NCBI RefSeq assembly: GCF_014268805.2
Contig: NZ_JABWRF020000001.1
Location: 1,684,001-1,748,000, forward strand
DNA from: Pseudomonas farsensis
GTDB lineage: Bacteria; Pseudomonadota; Gammaproteobacteria; Pseudomonadales; Pseudomonadaceae
Direction: 5' to 3'
DNA: 64,000 bases
Both the position numbers and the translations under genes were made by a program. The notes below the pieces were generated by a model. The model was not told the DNA's origin and ran no database searches. It saw only the letters and a list, made by a program, of their open reading frames with translations. Of this stretch, positions 56,540 to 64,000 are shown piece by piece. Each line of letters starts with the position of its first letter. Position 1 is the stretch's first letter.

Positions 56540-57487
56540 ATGGACCCCTTCGACAGCCGCCGGGCCGACGAAATCGCTACGTTGCTGGCCCTGCACGAGC
56601 AGGGCTCGTTCGCCGCTGCCGGCCGCCAGCTGGAGCGGCATCCTTCGGTGCTGTCGCGCCGTTTGGGTACGCTGGAACAGCGTTTGGGTATTCGCCTGGT
56701 CGAGCGTACCACCCGGCAGTTGCGCTTTACCGATGAAGGGGAGCGCCTGGTTGAGCGGCTGCGCCTTGCCAGCAGGCTGATTGATGAGGCCGAGCAGGAG
56801 GCCGCCGAGGGCGCGGCCCAGGTGCGCGGCCGTTTGCGCCTGGCATTGCCGGCCGCCATGGGCCGACGCTGGCTGAGCGGCGTGATTGCCGACTTCGTGC
56901 TGGCCTACCCGCAGGTCACGGTGGAGGCGGAATATGCCGACCGCTTCGTGGACCTGGTTGGCGAAGGCTTCGATGCCGCCATCCGCATCGGTGAGCTAGC
57001 GGACAACCGCCTGGTGGCCAGCAAACTCTGTGATCACCGGCGCATCCTCTGCGCAGCGCCGGGTTATCTGGCCAAGCACGGAGTACCGCAGCAGCCTGCC
57101 GATTTGAGTGCGCACAATTGTTTGGGTTTCAGTGGCTTACGTTCGTTTCCTGAATGGCGGCTCACCAGTGAAGGGCGGCAGTTCAGCGTCAAGGTGGCCG
57201 GTAACTTGCGTGGCAACGATAACGAGGCCTTGCTTGAGGCCGCACGGCGTGGGGTAGGGATTCTGGCCGGCGGTGACTGGCTGATGGTCGAGGATATGCA
57301 GGCGGGGTTGCTTCAGCGGGTGCTGCCGGGCTGGCAACTGGACGTCGCGGCGGGCATTTACCTGGTTCGGCCATCAGCGCGGCTGAACACGGCAGCCTTG
57401 CAGGCATTCAAGGCGTGGCTGGAAGGTGTTTTCAAGGAGGGCGCGCCCTGGCGGCGCGCCCCTGGTAAAGTTAGTAATAGACTTTAG
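56540..57487 (+). CDS. LysR-family transcriptional regulator
   Basis: The 315-residue protein has the LysR HTH (GSFAAAGRQLERHPSVLSRR, LEQRLGIRLVERTTRQLRFT) and an effector domain (RIGELADNRLVASKLCDHRR). It follows the quinone oxidoreductase by 17 bases and likely regulates that gene or itself, a common pairing. The gene end runs into an AT-rich stretch (57470-57530). Confidence 0.88.
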   Translation: MDPFDSRRADEIATLLALHEQGSFAAAGRQLERHPSVLSRRLGTLEQRLGIRLVERTTRQLRFTDEGERLVERLRLASRLIDEAEQEAAEGAAQVRGRLRLALPAAMGRRWLSGVIADFVLAYPQVTVEAEYADRFVDLVGEGFDAAIRIGELADNRLVASKLCDHRRILCAAPGYLAKHGVPQQPADLSAHNCLGFSGLRSFPEWRLTSEGRQFSVKVAGNLRGNDNEALLEAARRGVGILAGGDWLMVEDMQAGLLQRVLPGWQLDVAAGIYLVRPSARLNTAALQAFKAWLEGVFKEGAPWRRAPGKVSNRL

Positions 57488-57518
57488 TTTGTAACTCTAA
57501 CTATTTGATTCTATTTAA

Positions 57519-57848
57519 TTATTTCTTTGCTACCGCGTGCTGGGCGCATTGTTCGTAGTACGTTTGCTTGATCGCCGCTGGCTTGAGCCGCGATCGGCTG
57601 TTGTAGGTCTGTTCGGTAATGCCGAAGGCGGTCATGCGCATCCATGGTTTGCTGAATTTGCGCGCCTGAAGTTTCTTGCGGGTGGCGTACAACGTAACCC
57701 CGGAAAGCTTGGCCTGTTGCGCCTCGGCGGCAATCTGCGCGCCCCAGCCGCACACCTGCCGTTCGTTCTGGCTCAAGGCCCGGGCCTGGGCGCTGAAGGC
57801 GGTTGCGGCCAGCAGGCAGCCGGCGACAGTTGCTAGAAATACCCGCAT
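57519..57848 (-). CDS. Secreted hypothetical protein, 109 aa
   Basis: A signal peptide (VFLATVAGCLLAATAFSAQA) precedes a small basic mature protein with two conserved-looking Cys (RQVCGWGAQI and YYEQCAQHAV), which may form a disulphide. The function is unknown. It converges on the LysR gene. ATG 57848 lacks a strong ribosome binding site. Confidence 0.7.
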   Translation of the reverse strand: MRVFLATVAGCLLAATAFSAQARALSQNERQVCGWGAQIAAEAQQAKLSGVTLYATRKKLQARKFSKPWMRMTAFGITEQTYNSRSRLKPAAIKQTYYEQCAQHAVAKK

Positions 57849-58020
57849 GTTGCTGTCCTAAGCGTCTGAAGGAAAACGGAGTTTGCCCTGTGTTGCGGTA
57901 GCAGGGGGCCAGCACTTTGAAGTCCCCAAGCCGCTGCGCATTAAATACACAGGCGCATATGTGATCGTACAACTGCATGCGCTATCATTACGCCGTCTAT
58001 CACTACTAAACGTACAGGGC

Positions 58021-58770
58021 ATGACAGAGCAGCAGGTACAGCCACGCACCCGGCGCAAGCCGCGCAGTCTGGCGCAGGAACTGGTCACGGTGCTGACCGA
58101 GCGCATTCGCAGTGGCCAGCTCAAGCGCGGCGACAAGCTTCCCACCGAATCGCAGATCATGGTCGAGGAAGGCGTCAGCCGCACTGTGGTGCGTGAGGCC
58201 ATCTCGCGCCTGCAGGCCGCAGGCCAGGTCGAGACACGCCACGGCATCGGCACCTTCGTGCTCGATACGCCCAGCAGCGGCGGTTTCCGTATCGACCCCG
58301 CGACCATCGTCACCCTGCGCGAGGTGCTCTCGGTGCTGGAGCTGCGCATCGCCCTGGAAATCGAATCAGCCGGCCTTGCGGCATTGCGCCGTAGCGATGA
58401 AGAACTGGCAGGCATGCGCGCTGCGCTCGATGAGCTCAATGAAGGGGCGGCGCACGCCTCTGATGCAGTGTCGGCGGACTTCCAGTTCCACCTGCGCATC
58501 GCCCAGGCCAGTGGCAACCACTACTTTGCCGACATCATCCATCACCTGGGCACCAGCATCATCCCGCGTACCCGGTTGAATTCGGCGCGTCTGGCCCATG
58601 ATGACCAGGCCCATTACATGGGCCGCTTGGTGCACGAACACGAAGCGATCTTCGAGGCGATTGCCCGGCGTGATACCGAGGGGGCGAAAATGGCCATGCG
58701 CCTGCACCTGAGCAACAGCCGTGAGCGTTTGCGTCAGGCCCATGAAGAGGCTGAAGCGCAGGGGGACTGA
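58021..58770 (+). CDS. GntR/FCD-family regulator of the galactarate/glucarate cluster
   Basis: ATG 58021 gives 249 residues with a GntR HTH (LKRGDKLPTESQIMVEEGVS, VVREAISRLQAAGQVETRHG) and an FCD domain with metal-binding His/Asp (DAVSADFQFHLRIAQASGNHYFADI). Convergent to the ALDH-garD-transporter-kdgD genes, it is the obvious regulator of that cluster, binding a sugar-diacid-derived ligand. Upstream it has CGTACA repeats at 57966 and 58011 that could be operators. Confidence 0.9.
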   Translation: MTEQQVQPRTRRKPRSLAQELVTVLTERIRSGQLKRGDKLPTESQIMVEEGVSRTVVREAISRLQAAGQVETRHGIGTFVLDTPSSGGFRIDPATIVTLREVLSVLELRIALEIESAGLAALRRSDEELAGMRAALDELNEGAAHASDAVSADFQFHLRIAQASGNHYFADIIHHLGTSIIPRTRLNSARLAHDDQAHYMGRLVHEHEAIFEAIARRDTEGAKMAMRLHLSNSRERLRQAHEEAEAQGD

Positions 58771-58876
58771 AACCCTGCGATGGCGTTGATTTGTGGCTGC
58801 TGCGCAGCCCATCGCGGCACAAGGCAGCCCCTGCAGGGATGAACACATCCATCTGCCCCAGCCTTAAAACGCAAAA

Positions 58877-58895
58877 AGGGCCGCAAAGCGGCCCT
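58877..58895 (-). terminator. Terminator between regulator and aldehyde dehydrogenase
   Basis: AGGGCCGC (58877-58884) and GCGGCCCT (58888-58895) pair around AAA. On the minus strand the stem is followed by TTTTT, a canonical terminator for the sugar-acid operon. A REP-like fragment lies at about 58795-58830. Confidence 0.85.
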
Positions 58896-58915
58896 CGTCG
58901 ATCCAAAGCGAGCGA

Positions 58916-60496
58916 TCAGATCGCCGCCTCACTCCACTTGCCATTGACCAGCCGTCGCAGCCCAAGCGGGTTGGTGTCGCGCAGCGCTTCTGGCAGCAGG
59001 GCCTGTGGGTAGTTCTGGTAGCACACCGGGCGCAGGAAGCGGTCGATGGCCAGGGTGCCGACCGAGGTGCCACGGGCATCGGAAGTGGCGGGGTATGGGC
59101 CGCCGTGGACCATGGCATCGCACACTTCAACGCCAGTCGGGTAGCCGTTGACCAGAATACGGCCCACTTTTTCTTCCAGCAGCGGCACCAGCCAGGCGAA
59201 GGCCTCGAAGTCCTCGGCTTCACCGATCAGCGTGGCGGTCAGTTGGCCACGCAGGCCTTGCAGGGCAGCGCGCAGTTGCGCGTTGTCCGCCACTTCGACT
59301 GCGACCGTGGTCGGGCCAAACACTTCTTCCTGCAGCAGCGGGTCAGCGTTTACCAGCAGGCTGGCATCAGCCTTGAACAGCTGGGCGCGTGCCTGGCTGC
59401 CTTCCTGTGCCTGGCCTGCCAGGTGCTCGATGCCGGCATGGGCATGCAGGTGTTCAAGCCCACCCACGTAGCTGCGCAGGCCGCCGGCATTGAGCATGGT
59501 CTGACCGGCTTGCTGGTCCAGGTGCTGGCCCAGTTCGCCCAGCAGCTGGGTGAAGGCGGGGGACTGCAGGCCAATGACCATGCCTGGGTTGGTGCAGAAC
59601 TGACCAGCGCCCATGCACACCGAACCTGCCAGTTCACGGGCGATTGCCTCGCCACGCTTGGCCAGTGCGCCAGGCAGCACGATCACCGGGTTGATGCTGG
59701 ACATCTCGGCGAATACCGGGATCGGTTGCGGGCGCTCGGCGGCCATGCGGCACAGGGCGTCACCGCCTTTGAGCGAACCGGTGAAGCCCACTGCCTGAAT
59801 GGCCGGGTGCTTGACCAGCCATTCGCCGACCCCGCCACCGAACACCATGTTGAACACGCCCTTGGGCATGCCGGTGCGTTCGGCGGCGCGGACGATGGCG
59901 CAACCGACCAGGTCGGCGGTGGCCATGTGGCCGCTGTGGGCCTTGAACACCACCGGGCAGCCGGCAGCCAGGGCGGCTGCGGTGTCACCGCCTGCGGTCG
60001 AGAACGCCAGCGGGAAGTTGCTGGCGCCGAACACGGCCACCGGGCCTACGCCAATGCGCATCTGACGCAGGTCTACGCGTGGCAGCGGCTGGCGCTCTGG
60101 CAGGGCCAGGTCGATGCGTGCACCGAGGTAGTCGCCACGGCGCAGCACTTGGGCGAACAGGCGCATCTGGCCGCTGGTGCGGCCACGTTCGCCCTGGATA
60201 CGGGCAGCCGGCAGCGCGGTTTCGCGGCAGACGATGGCCACGAAGCTGTCGTCCAGCTCGTCCAGTTCGGCGGCGATGGCTTCGAGGAATTCAGCGCGGC
60301 GCGCAGGCGCCAGTTGGCGGAACTCGACAAAGGCCGCGGCGGCGGCCTGGGCGGCCTGGTCTACTTCGCTTTCCAGGGCCTGGGCGAAGCTGTAGGGCAG
60401 GGCTTCGCCGGTGGTGGCGTCCAGGCTCTGCAGGCGTTGCTGGCCGGCGGCGCTGCGCTGACCATTGATGAAGTTGTGGCCGAGAATCTCAGGCAT
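58916..60496 (-). CDS. Aldehyde dehydrogenase, 2-oxoglutarate semialdehyde (2,5-dioxovalerate) type
   Basis: From ATG 60496 (AGGAGCACACC upstream) the enzyme has 526 residues. The catalytic Cys lies in GAGQFCTNPG, the general-base Glu in VFAEMSSINP and the cofactor region in FGASNFPLAFS. This longer ALDH subfamily matches 2,5-dioxovalerate dehydrogenases of glucarate pathways, making 2-oxoglutarate. The context with GarD and KdgD supports it. It is the last gene of a minus-strand operon. Confidence 0.93.
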   Translation of the reverse strand: MPEILGHNFINGQRSAAGQQRLQSLDATTGEALPYSFAQALESEVDQAAQAAAAAFVEFRQLAPARRAEFLEAIAAELDELDDSFVAIVCRETALPAARIQGERGRTSGQMRLFAQVLRRGDYLGARIDLALPERQPLPRVDLRQMRIGVGPVAVFGASNFPLAFSTAGGDTAAALAAGCPVVFKAHSGHMATADLVGCAIVRAAERTGMPKGVFNMVFGGGVGEWLVKHPAIQAVGFTGSLKGGDALCRMAAERPQPIPVFAEMSSINPVIVLPGALAKRGEAIARELAGSVCMGAGQFCTNPGMVIGLQSPAFTQLLGELGQHLDQQAGQTMLNAGGLRSYVGGLEHLHAHAGIEHLAGQAQEGSQARAQLFKADASLLVNADPLLQEEVFGPTTVAVEVADNAQLRAALQGLRGQLTATLIGEAEDFEAFAWLVPLLEEKVGRILVNGYPTGVEVCDAMVHGGPYPATSDARGTSVGTLAIDRFLRPVCYQNYPQALLPEALRDTNPLGLRRLVNGKWSEAAI

Positions 60497-60613
60497 GGTG
60501 TGCTCCTGTAGTAGCTGAAGGAAGAATGCTATTGGGGCAGGTTCGCTTGACCGTTGTGGGGGCGGGCCCCATAACGGTCGCGACACACTGGGAAATCGGG
60601 CAGGCGCCGGGCA

Positions 60614-62167
60614 TCAGGTGATTGGCGCCGGGTTGAACAGGGTGATGTCGTTGTGCAATGCGTGTTTTTCGGCCCAGGTCTGTTTGCGGCCGCTGGCCAC
60701 GTCCAGGTAGTAATGGAACAGTTCCCAGCCTAGCTCCTCGATGCTCGAACGGCCGCTGGCGATGCGCCCGGCGTCGATATCGATAAGGTCCGGCCAGCGC
60801 TGTGCAAGCTCGGTGCGGGTGCAGACTTTCACCACCGGCGCCATGGCCAGGCCATAGGGGGTGCCGCGGCCAGTGGTGAACACATGCAGGTTCATGCCGG
60901 CAGCCAGTTGCAGGGTGCCGCAGACAAAGTCGCTGGCCGGGGTTGCGCAGAAGATCAGCCCCTTGCGCGAAACGCGCTCGCCAGGGCCGACCACGCCTTG
61001 AATGGCGCCGCTGCCGGATTTGACGATCGACCCCAGCGATTTTTCGACGATGTTCGACAGCCCGCCCTTTTTGTTGCCAGGCGTGGTGTTGGCGCTGCGG
61101 TCGGCTGCGCCCTGTTGCAGGTAGCGGTCGTACCAGTCCATCTCGCGCACCAGCGCTTCGGCCACTTCCGGCGTTTCGGCGCGCGAGGTGAGCATGTAGA
61201 TGGCGTCGCGCACCTCGGTCACTTCCGAGAACAGCACCGTGGCGCCGGCGCGCACCAGCAGGTCGGCGGCGTAGCCCAGTGCCGGGTTGGCGGTGATGCC
61301 GCTGAAGGCGTCACTGCCGCCGCATTGCATGCCCAGAATCAGCTCGCTGGCCGGAACGGTCTCGCGGCGGCGCTGGTTCAGCTTTTTCAGGCGGGTTTCG
61401 GCCAGCTGCATGATCTGCTCGATCATCTCGACGAAGCCCAGCGATGCGTCCTGCAAGCGGTACAGCCACGGCTCGCTGAGGTCTACCGATGGGTCGCCTT
61501 CGTGCATCACCTGGCCGGCCTGGAGTTTTTCGCAGCCCAGGCTGATCACCAAGGCTTCGCCGCCCAGGTTCGGGTTGCGCGCCAGGTTGCGCACGGTACG
61601 GATCGGGATGTAGGCGTCGCGGGCGTTGATTGCCACGCCGCAGCCGTAGCTGTGGGTGAGGGCGACCACGTCGTCGACGTTGGGGTATTTGGGCAGCAGT
61701 TCGCTGCGGATGCGCTTGACGGCGTGGTCCAGTACGCCGGTCACGCACTGCACGGTGGTGGTGATGCCAAGGATGTTGCGGGTGCCGACAGTGCCGTCGG
61801 CGTTGCGGTAGCCCTCGAAGGTAAAGCCTTGGAGCGCTGGCAGCGGCGCGGGGACGGCATCGCAGCGTGGCAGGCTGTCGAGTTCGGGCGCTGCCGGCAT
61901 GTCCAGTTGATCTTCCTTGACCCAACTGCCTTGCAGCAGGTGCTCACGGGCGTAGCCGATGATCTGGCCGTAGCGGCGCACCGGGGCGCCTTGTTCGATG
62001 TCGACGGTGGCGACCTTATGGCTTTGTGGCACGCCTTCAACCAGGGTCAGGCCGTCGGCGAAACGGGCGCCTTCGCCCAGACCACCGTCGTTGACCACCA
62101 CCACGACGTTGTCGTCATCGTGCAGGCGGACGTAGCGGGGCGACTCGGAATGTTCGATCAACTGCAT
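60614..62167 (-). CDS. garD: Galactarate dehydratase GarD (UxaA/SAF family)
   Basis: The 517-residue protein has an N-terminal SAF domain and the GarD family body: [54 protein letters not shown] and [16 protein letters not shown] with conserved Cys. It dehydrates galactarate (possibly also altronate) to 5-dehydro-4-deoxyglucarate, which KdgD uses. It lies 78 bases downstream of the transporter gene on the same strand. Confidence 0.92.
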   Translation of the reverse strand: MQLIEHSESPRYVRLHDDDNVVVVVNDGGLGEGARFADGLTLVEGVPQSHKVATVDIEQGAPVRRYGQIIGYAREHLLQGSWVKEDQLDMPAAPELDSLPRCDAVPAPLPALQGFTFEGYRNADGTVGTRNILGITTTVQCVTGVLDHAVKRIRSELLPKYPNVDDVVALTHSYGCGVAINARDAYIPIRTVRNLARNPNLGGEALVISLGCEKLQAGQVMHEGDPSVDLSEPWLYRLQDASLGFVEMIEQIMQLAETRLKKLNQRRRETVPASELILGMQCGGSDAFSGITANPALGYAADLLVRAGATVLFSEVTEVRDAIYMLTSRAETPEVAEALVREMDWYDRYLQQGAADRSANTTPGNKKGGLSNIVEKSLGSIVKSGSGAIQGVVGPGERVSRKGLIFCATPASDFVCGTLQLAAGMNLHVFTTGRGTPYGLAMAPVVKVCTRTELAQRWPDLIDIDAGRIASGRSSIEELGWELFHYYLDVASGRKQTWAEKHALHNDITLFNPAPIT

Positions 62168-62245
62168 GGTCAGGCCCTTCTTGTCATTTCTTTCAGGCTT
62201 TTATACGGCCACCGGCGCCGTATGACGGGCGCCGGGGTATTTCAG

Positions 62246-63598
62246 TTACGGACGGGAGCCGGCAAGTTCTGCCTTGGGTGCTGGTGCATCCTTGGGCACA
62301 TCCTTGAGCTCGATGCGCTTGATCGGGCCGACAATCACCACGTAGCTGAACACCGCCACCAGTGCGTTGGCGCCGACATACACCAGGGCCCACTTGAACG
62401 AGCCGGTGGCGTTGATGATGTAGCCGATCACGATAGGCGTGGTGATCGAGGCGATGTTGCCGAAGGTGTTGAACAAACCACCCGACAGGCCGGCGATCTG
62501 CTTGGGCGAGGTGTCTGCAACCACGGCCCAGCCCAGTGCACCGATGCCTTTGCCGAAGAAGGCCAGGGTCATGAAGCCCACCACCATCCATTCAGCGTCG
62601 ACATAGTTGCAGAACACCATGGTGGTGGACAGCAACAGGCCGCAGACGATCGGCAGCTTGCGCGAGAAGGTCAGCGAGTTGCCGCGGCGCAGCAGCCAGT
62701 CGGACAGCACGCCACCGAGCACCCCACCGATGAAGCCGCAGATAGCCGGCAAGGAGGCGATGATGCCGGCCTTGAGGATGGTCATGCCGCGCTCCTGCAC
62801 CAGGTACACCGGGAACCAGGTCAGGAAGAAGTAGGTGATGGCGTTGATGCAGTACTGGCCCAGGTAGACGCCCAGCAGCATGCGGCTGGTCAGCAGTTGC
62901 TTGATGTAGCCCCATTTCGGGCCATCGTTGCCGCGTTTCTGGTCCATGTCGACCAGGCCGCCATTCTGCTCGATGTGCTCAAGCTCTGCGGGGCTGATGC
63001 GCGGGTGCTGACGAGGGTTGTAGATGGTCTTGAGCCAGACACCGGAGAACAGGATGCCAAGCACGCCCATGACCACGAACACGTGCTCCCAGCCGAAGGT
63101 GAACACGATCCAGCCCATGATCGGAGCAAACAGGGCGGTGGCGAAGTACTGCGCCGAGTTGAAAATCGCCGAGGCAGTGCCGCGTTCCTGGGTCGGGAAC
63201 CAGGCCGCGACGATGCGCGCGTTACCGGGGAACGATGGCGCTTCGGCGAAACCGACCAGGAAACGCAGGGTGAACAGGGTTACCACTGCCCAGGCGATCG
63301 GCAGGCCGCCGACGAAACCTTGCAGCAGGGTGAACAGCGACCAGGTGAAAATACTGAAGGCGTAGACGTTTTTCGAGCCGAAGCGGTCGAGCAGCCAACC
63401 GCCAGGAATCTGACCCGCCACGTAGGCCCAGCCGAACGCCGAGAAGATGTAGCCGAGGGTGATGGCGTCAATGCCAAGGTCTTTTTGCAGGCTGGAGCCG
63501 GCAATGGCAATGGTGGCGCGGTCTGCATAGTTGATGGTGGTCACCAGGAACAGCATCAACAGGATCAGGTAGCGCACATGCGTCTTTTTCGCTTGCAT
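62246..63598 (-). CDS. MFS transporter for glucarate/galactarate (GudP-like)
   Basis: From ATG 63598 the protein has 450 residues and about 12 membrane segments. The N-terminus YLILLMLFLVTTINYADRAT and SAFGWAYVAGQIPGGWLLDR match the anion:cation symporter group (GudP, GarP). It sits between garD and kdgD, so it likely imports hexarates. GGAG lies upstream; the frame is open five codons further back. Confidence 0.92.
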   Translation of the reverse strand: MQAKKTHVRYLILLMLFLVTTINYADRATIAIAGSSLQKDLGIDAITLGYIFSAFGWAYVAGQIPGGWLLDRFGSKNVYAFSIFTWSLFTLLQGFVGGLPIAWAVVTLFTLRFLVGFAEAPSFPGNARIVAAWFPTQERGTASAIFNSAQYFATALFAPIMGWIVFTFGWEHVFVVMGVLGILFSGVWLKTIYNPRQHPRISPAELEHIEQNGGLVDMDQKRGNDGPKWGYIKQLLTSRMLLGVYLGQYCINAITYFFLTWFPVYLVQERGMTILKAGIIASLPAICGFIGGVLGGVLSDWLLRRGNSLTFSRKLPIVCGLLLSTTMVFCNYVDAEWMVVGFMTLAFFGKGIGALGWAVVADTSPKQIAGLSGGLFNTFGNIASITTPIVIGYIINATGSFKWALVYVGANALVAVFSYVVIVGPIKRIELKDVPKDAPAPKAELAGSRP

Positions 63599-63680
63599 GC
63601 TGGTAACTCCCACTAGTTATTTTTTTTGCGGGCTTTCGAATTGTATGTCGCACCAGGGCAGGGTGCGGGAACCGCCTCAA

Positions 63681-63711
63681 GGCCCATCGCAGGCAGGTGC
63701 CAGCCCCCACA
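63681..63711. repeat. Degenerate single REP copy, family A
   Basis: GGCCCATCGCAGGCAGGTGC and the bases after it resemble one arm of the family A elements (about 85 percent identical). No inverted partner is seen. It lies between the transporter and kdgD, where the minus-strand operon is still running. Confidence 0.55.
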
Positions 63712-63766
63712 TCATCCGTGGAGAGCCAGCCCTGGCTACGATGGACCGCTTAGCGAGTCCGGAGCA

Positions 63767-64000
63767 TCACAGGCCTTGCGGGCCCATCTTGTCCATCAGC
63801 GCTGCGAGCATCTCGTACTCTTGTGCGGTCAGGTCGGTCAGCGGGGTACGCACGGGGCCTGCATCGTAACCGGCGAGTTTGGCGCCAGCCTTGACGATGC
63901 TCACCGCGTAGCCAGCTTTGCGGTTACGGATTTCCAGGTAGGGCAGGAAGAAATCGTCGATCAACTTGCCAACGGTTTCGTGATCTTCGCGGGCGATGGC
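63767..64000 (-). CDS. kdgD: 5-dehydro-4-deoxyglucarate dehydratase KdgD (C-terminal part)
   Basis: Only the last 77 residues lie in the window; the frame is open to the right edge. The segment [20 protein letters not shown] to [20 protein letters not shown] matches the C-terminus of KdgD, a DapA-fold enzyme that converts 5-dehydro-4-deoxyglucarate to 2,5-dioxovalerate, CO2 and water. It precedes the transporter and garD on the same strand. Context confirms the hexarate pathway. Confidence 0.88.
   Translation of the reverse strand, partial: AIAREDHETVGKLIDDFFLPYLEIRNRKAGYAVSIVKAGAKLAGYDAGPVRTPLTDLTAQEYEMLAALMDKMGPQGL

Noticed and set aside
58877..58895. Considered as a REP half
   Set aside because: It has a compact 8-bp stem and a T-run on the minus strand, so a terminator explains it better.
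60884..63616. 910-codon plus-strand frame over garD and the transporter
   Set aside because: It is low-complexity Gln/His/Val-rich text opposite two conserved enzymes. Long antisense frames like this are common in high-GC Pseudomonas DNA.

Overview
The window is a high-GC, gene-dense bacterial chromosome segment that reads as Pseudomonas, most likely the P. putida group. This call rests on protein content, Pseudomonas-style REP inverted pairs (three near-identical pairs at 20908-20983, 28612-28717 and 46069-46173) and strong G/C third-position bias. No rRNA, tRNA, CRISPR array, prophage or insertion sequence was recognised. The assignment comes from reading the sequence; no database search was run.

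Region 1 (1-6.3 kb) is a cobalamin cobalt-insertion operon: cobW (5' end outside the window), cobN, and a chlI/chlD-type gene. The ATPase part and the VWA part lie in different frames, joined by what looks like a complete -1 programmed frameshift signal: an SD-like element, A_AAA_AAG, and a stem-loop. Region 2 (6.3-17.3 kb) holds a VpsR-like enhancer-binding regulator, a thiolase broken by one extra base, RNase Z, a TonB-dependent siderophore receptor with a Fur-box-like palindrome, an MFS exporter, and a DapA-like lyase/class II aldolase pair divergent from an XRE-cupin regulator with a clear operator. Region 3 (17.3-30.3 kb) is mixed housekeeping: a lipoprotein, RidA, a TrmK-like methyltransferase, three LysR regulators, DUF4142 and other small proteins, a diguanylate cyclase, an MgtC-like protein, an orphan CrtZ-like hydroxylase, a bile-acid-symporter-family protein and a DyP peroxidase.

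Region 4 (30.5-38.9 kb) has katG, a yeast-type cytosine deaminase overlapping a hybrid histidine kinase, a TPR/HEAT protein, a HisN-like phosphatase, tam and a DUF2784 protein. Region 5 (38.9-44.7 kb) is a polyamine-type ABC importer downstream of a ribBA paralogue whose GTP cyclohydrolase II half lacks the zinc cysteines. The ribBA and importer promoters carry similar TGGTAT(A/T)CCA operators. Region 6 (44.7-51 kb) has a PstS-OmpA fusion, an EamA exporter, several small proteins, and an ampC-GST pair with overlapping start and stop codons.

Region 7 (51.1-55.4 kb) is the most novel-looking locus. Three tiny membrane proteins with start/stop overlaps lead into an 826-residue protein combining an alpha/beta-hydrolase fold that lacks its nucleophile, a PEP-synthase-type ATP-grasp domain and a C-terminal phospho-histidine domain (rifampin-phosphotransferase-like layout), followed by a methyltransferase. 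Region 8 (55.5-64 kb) has a quinone oxidoreductase, a LysR regulator and a galactarate/glucarate catabolic cluster: FCD regulator, 2-oxoglutarate-semialdehyde dehydrogenase, GarD, a GudP-like transporter, and KdgD cut by the window end.
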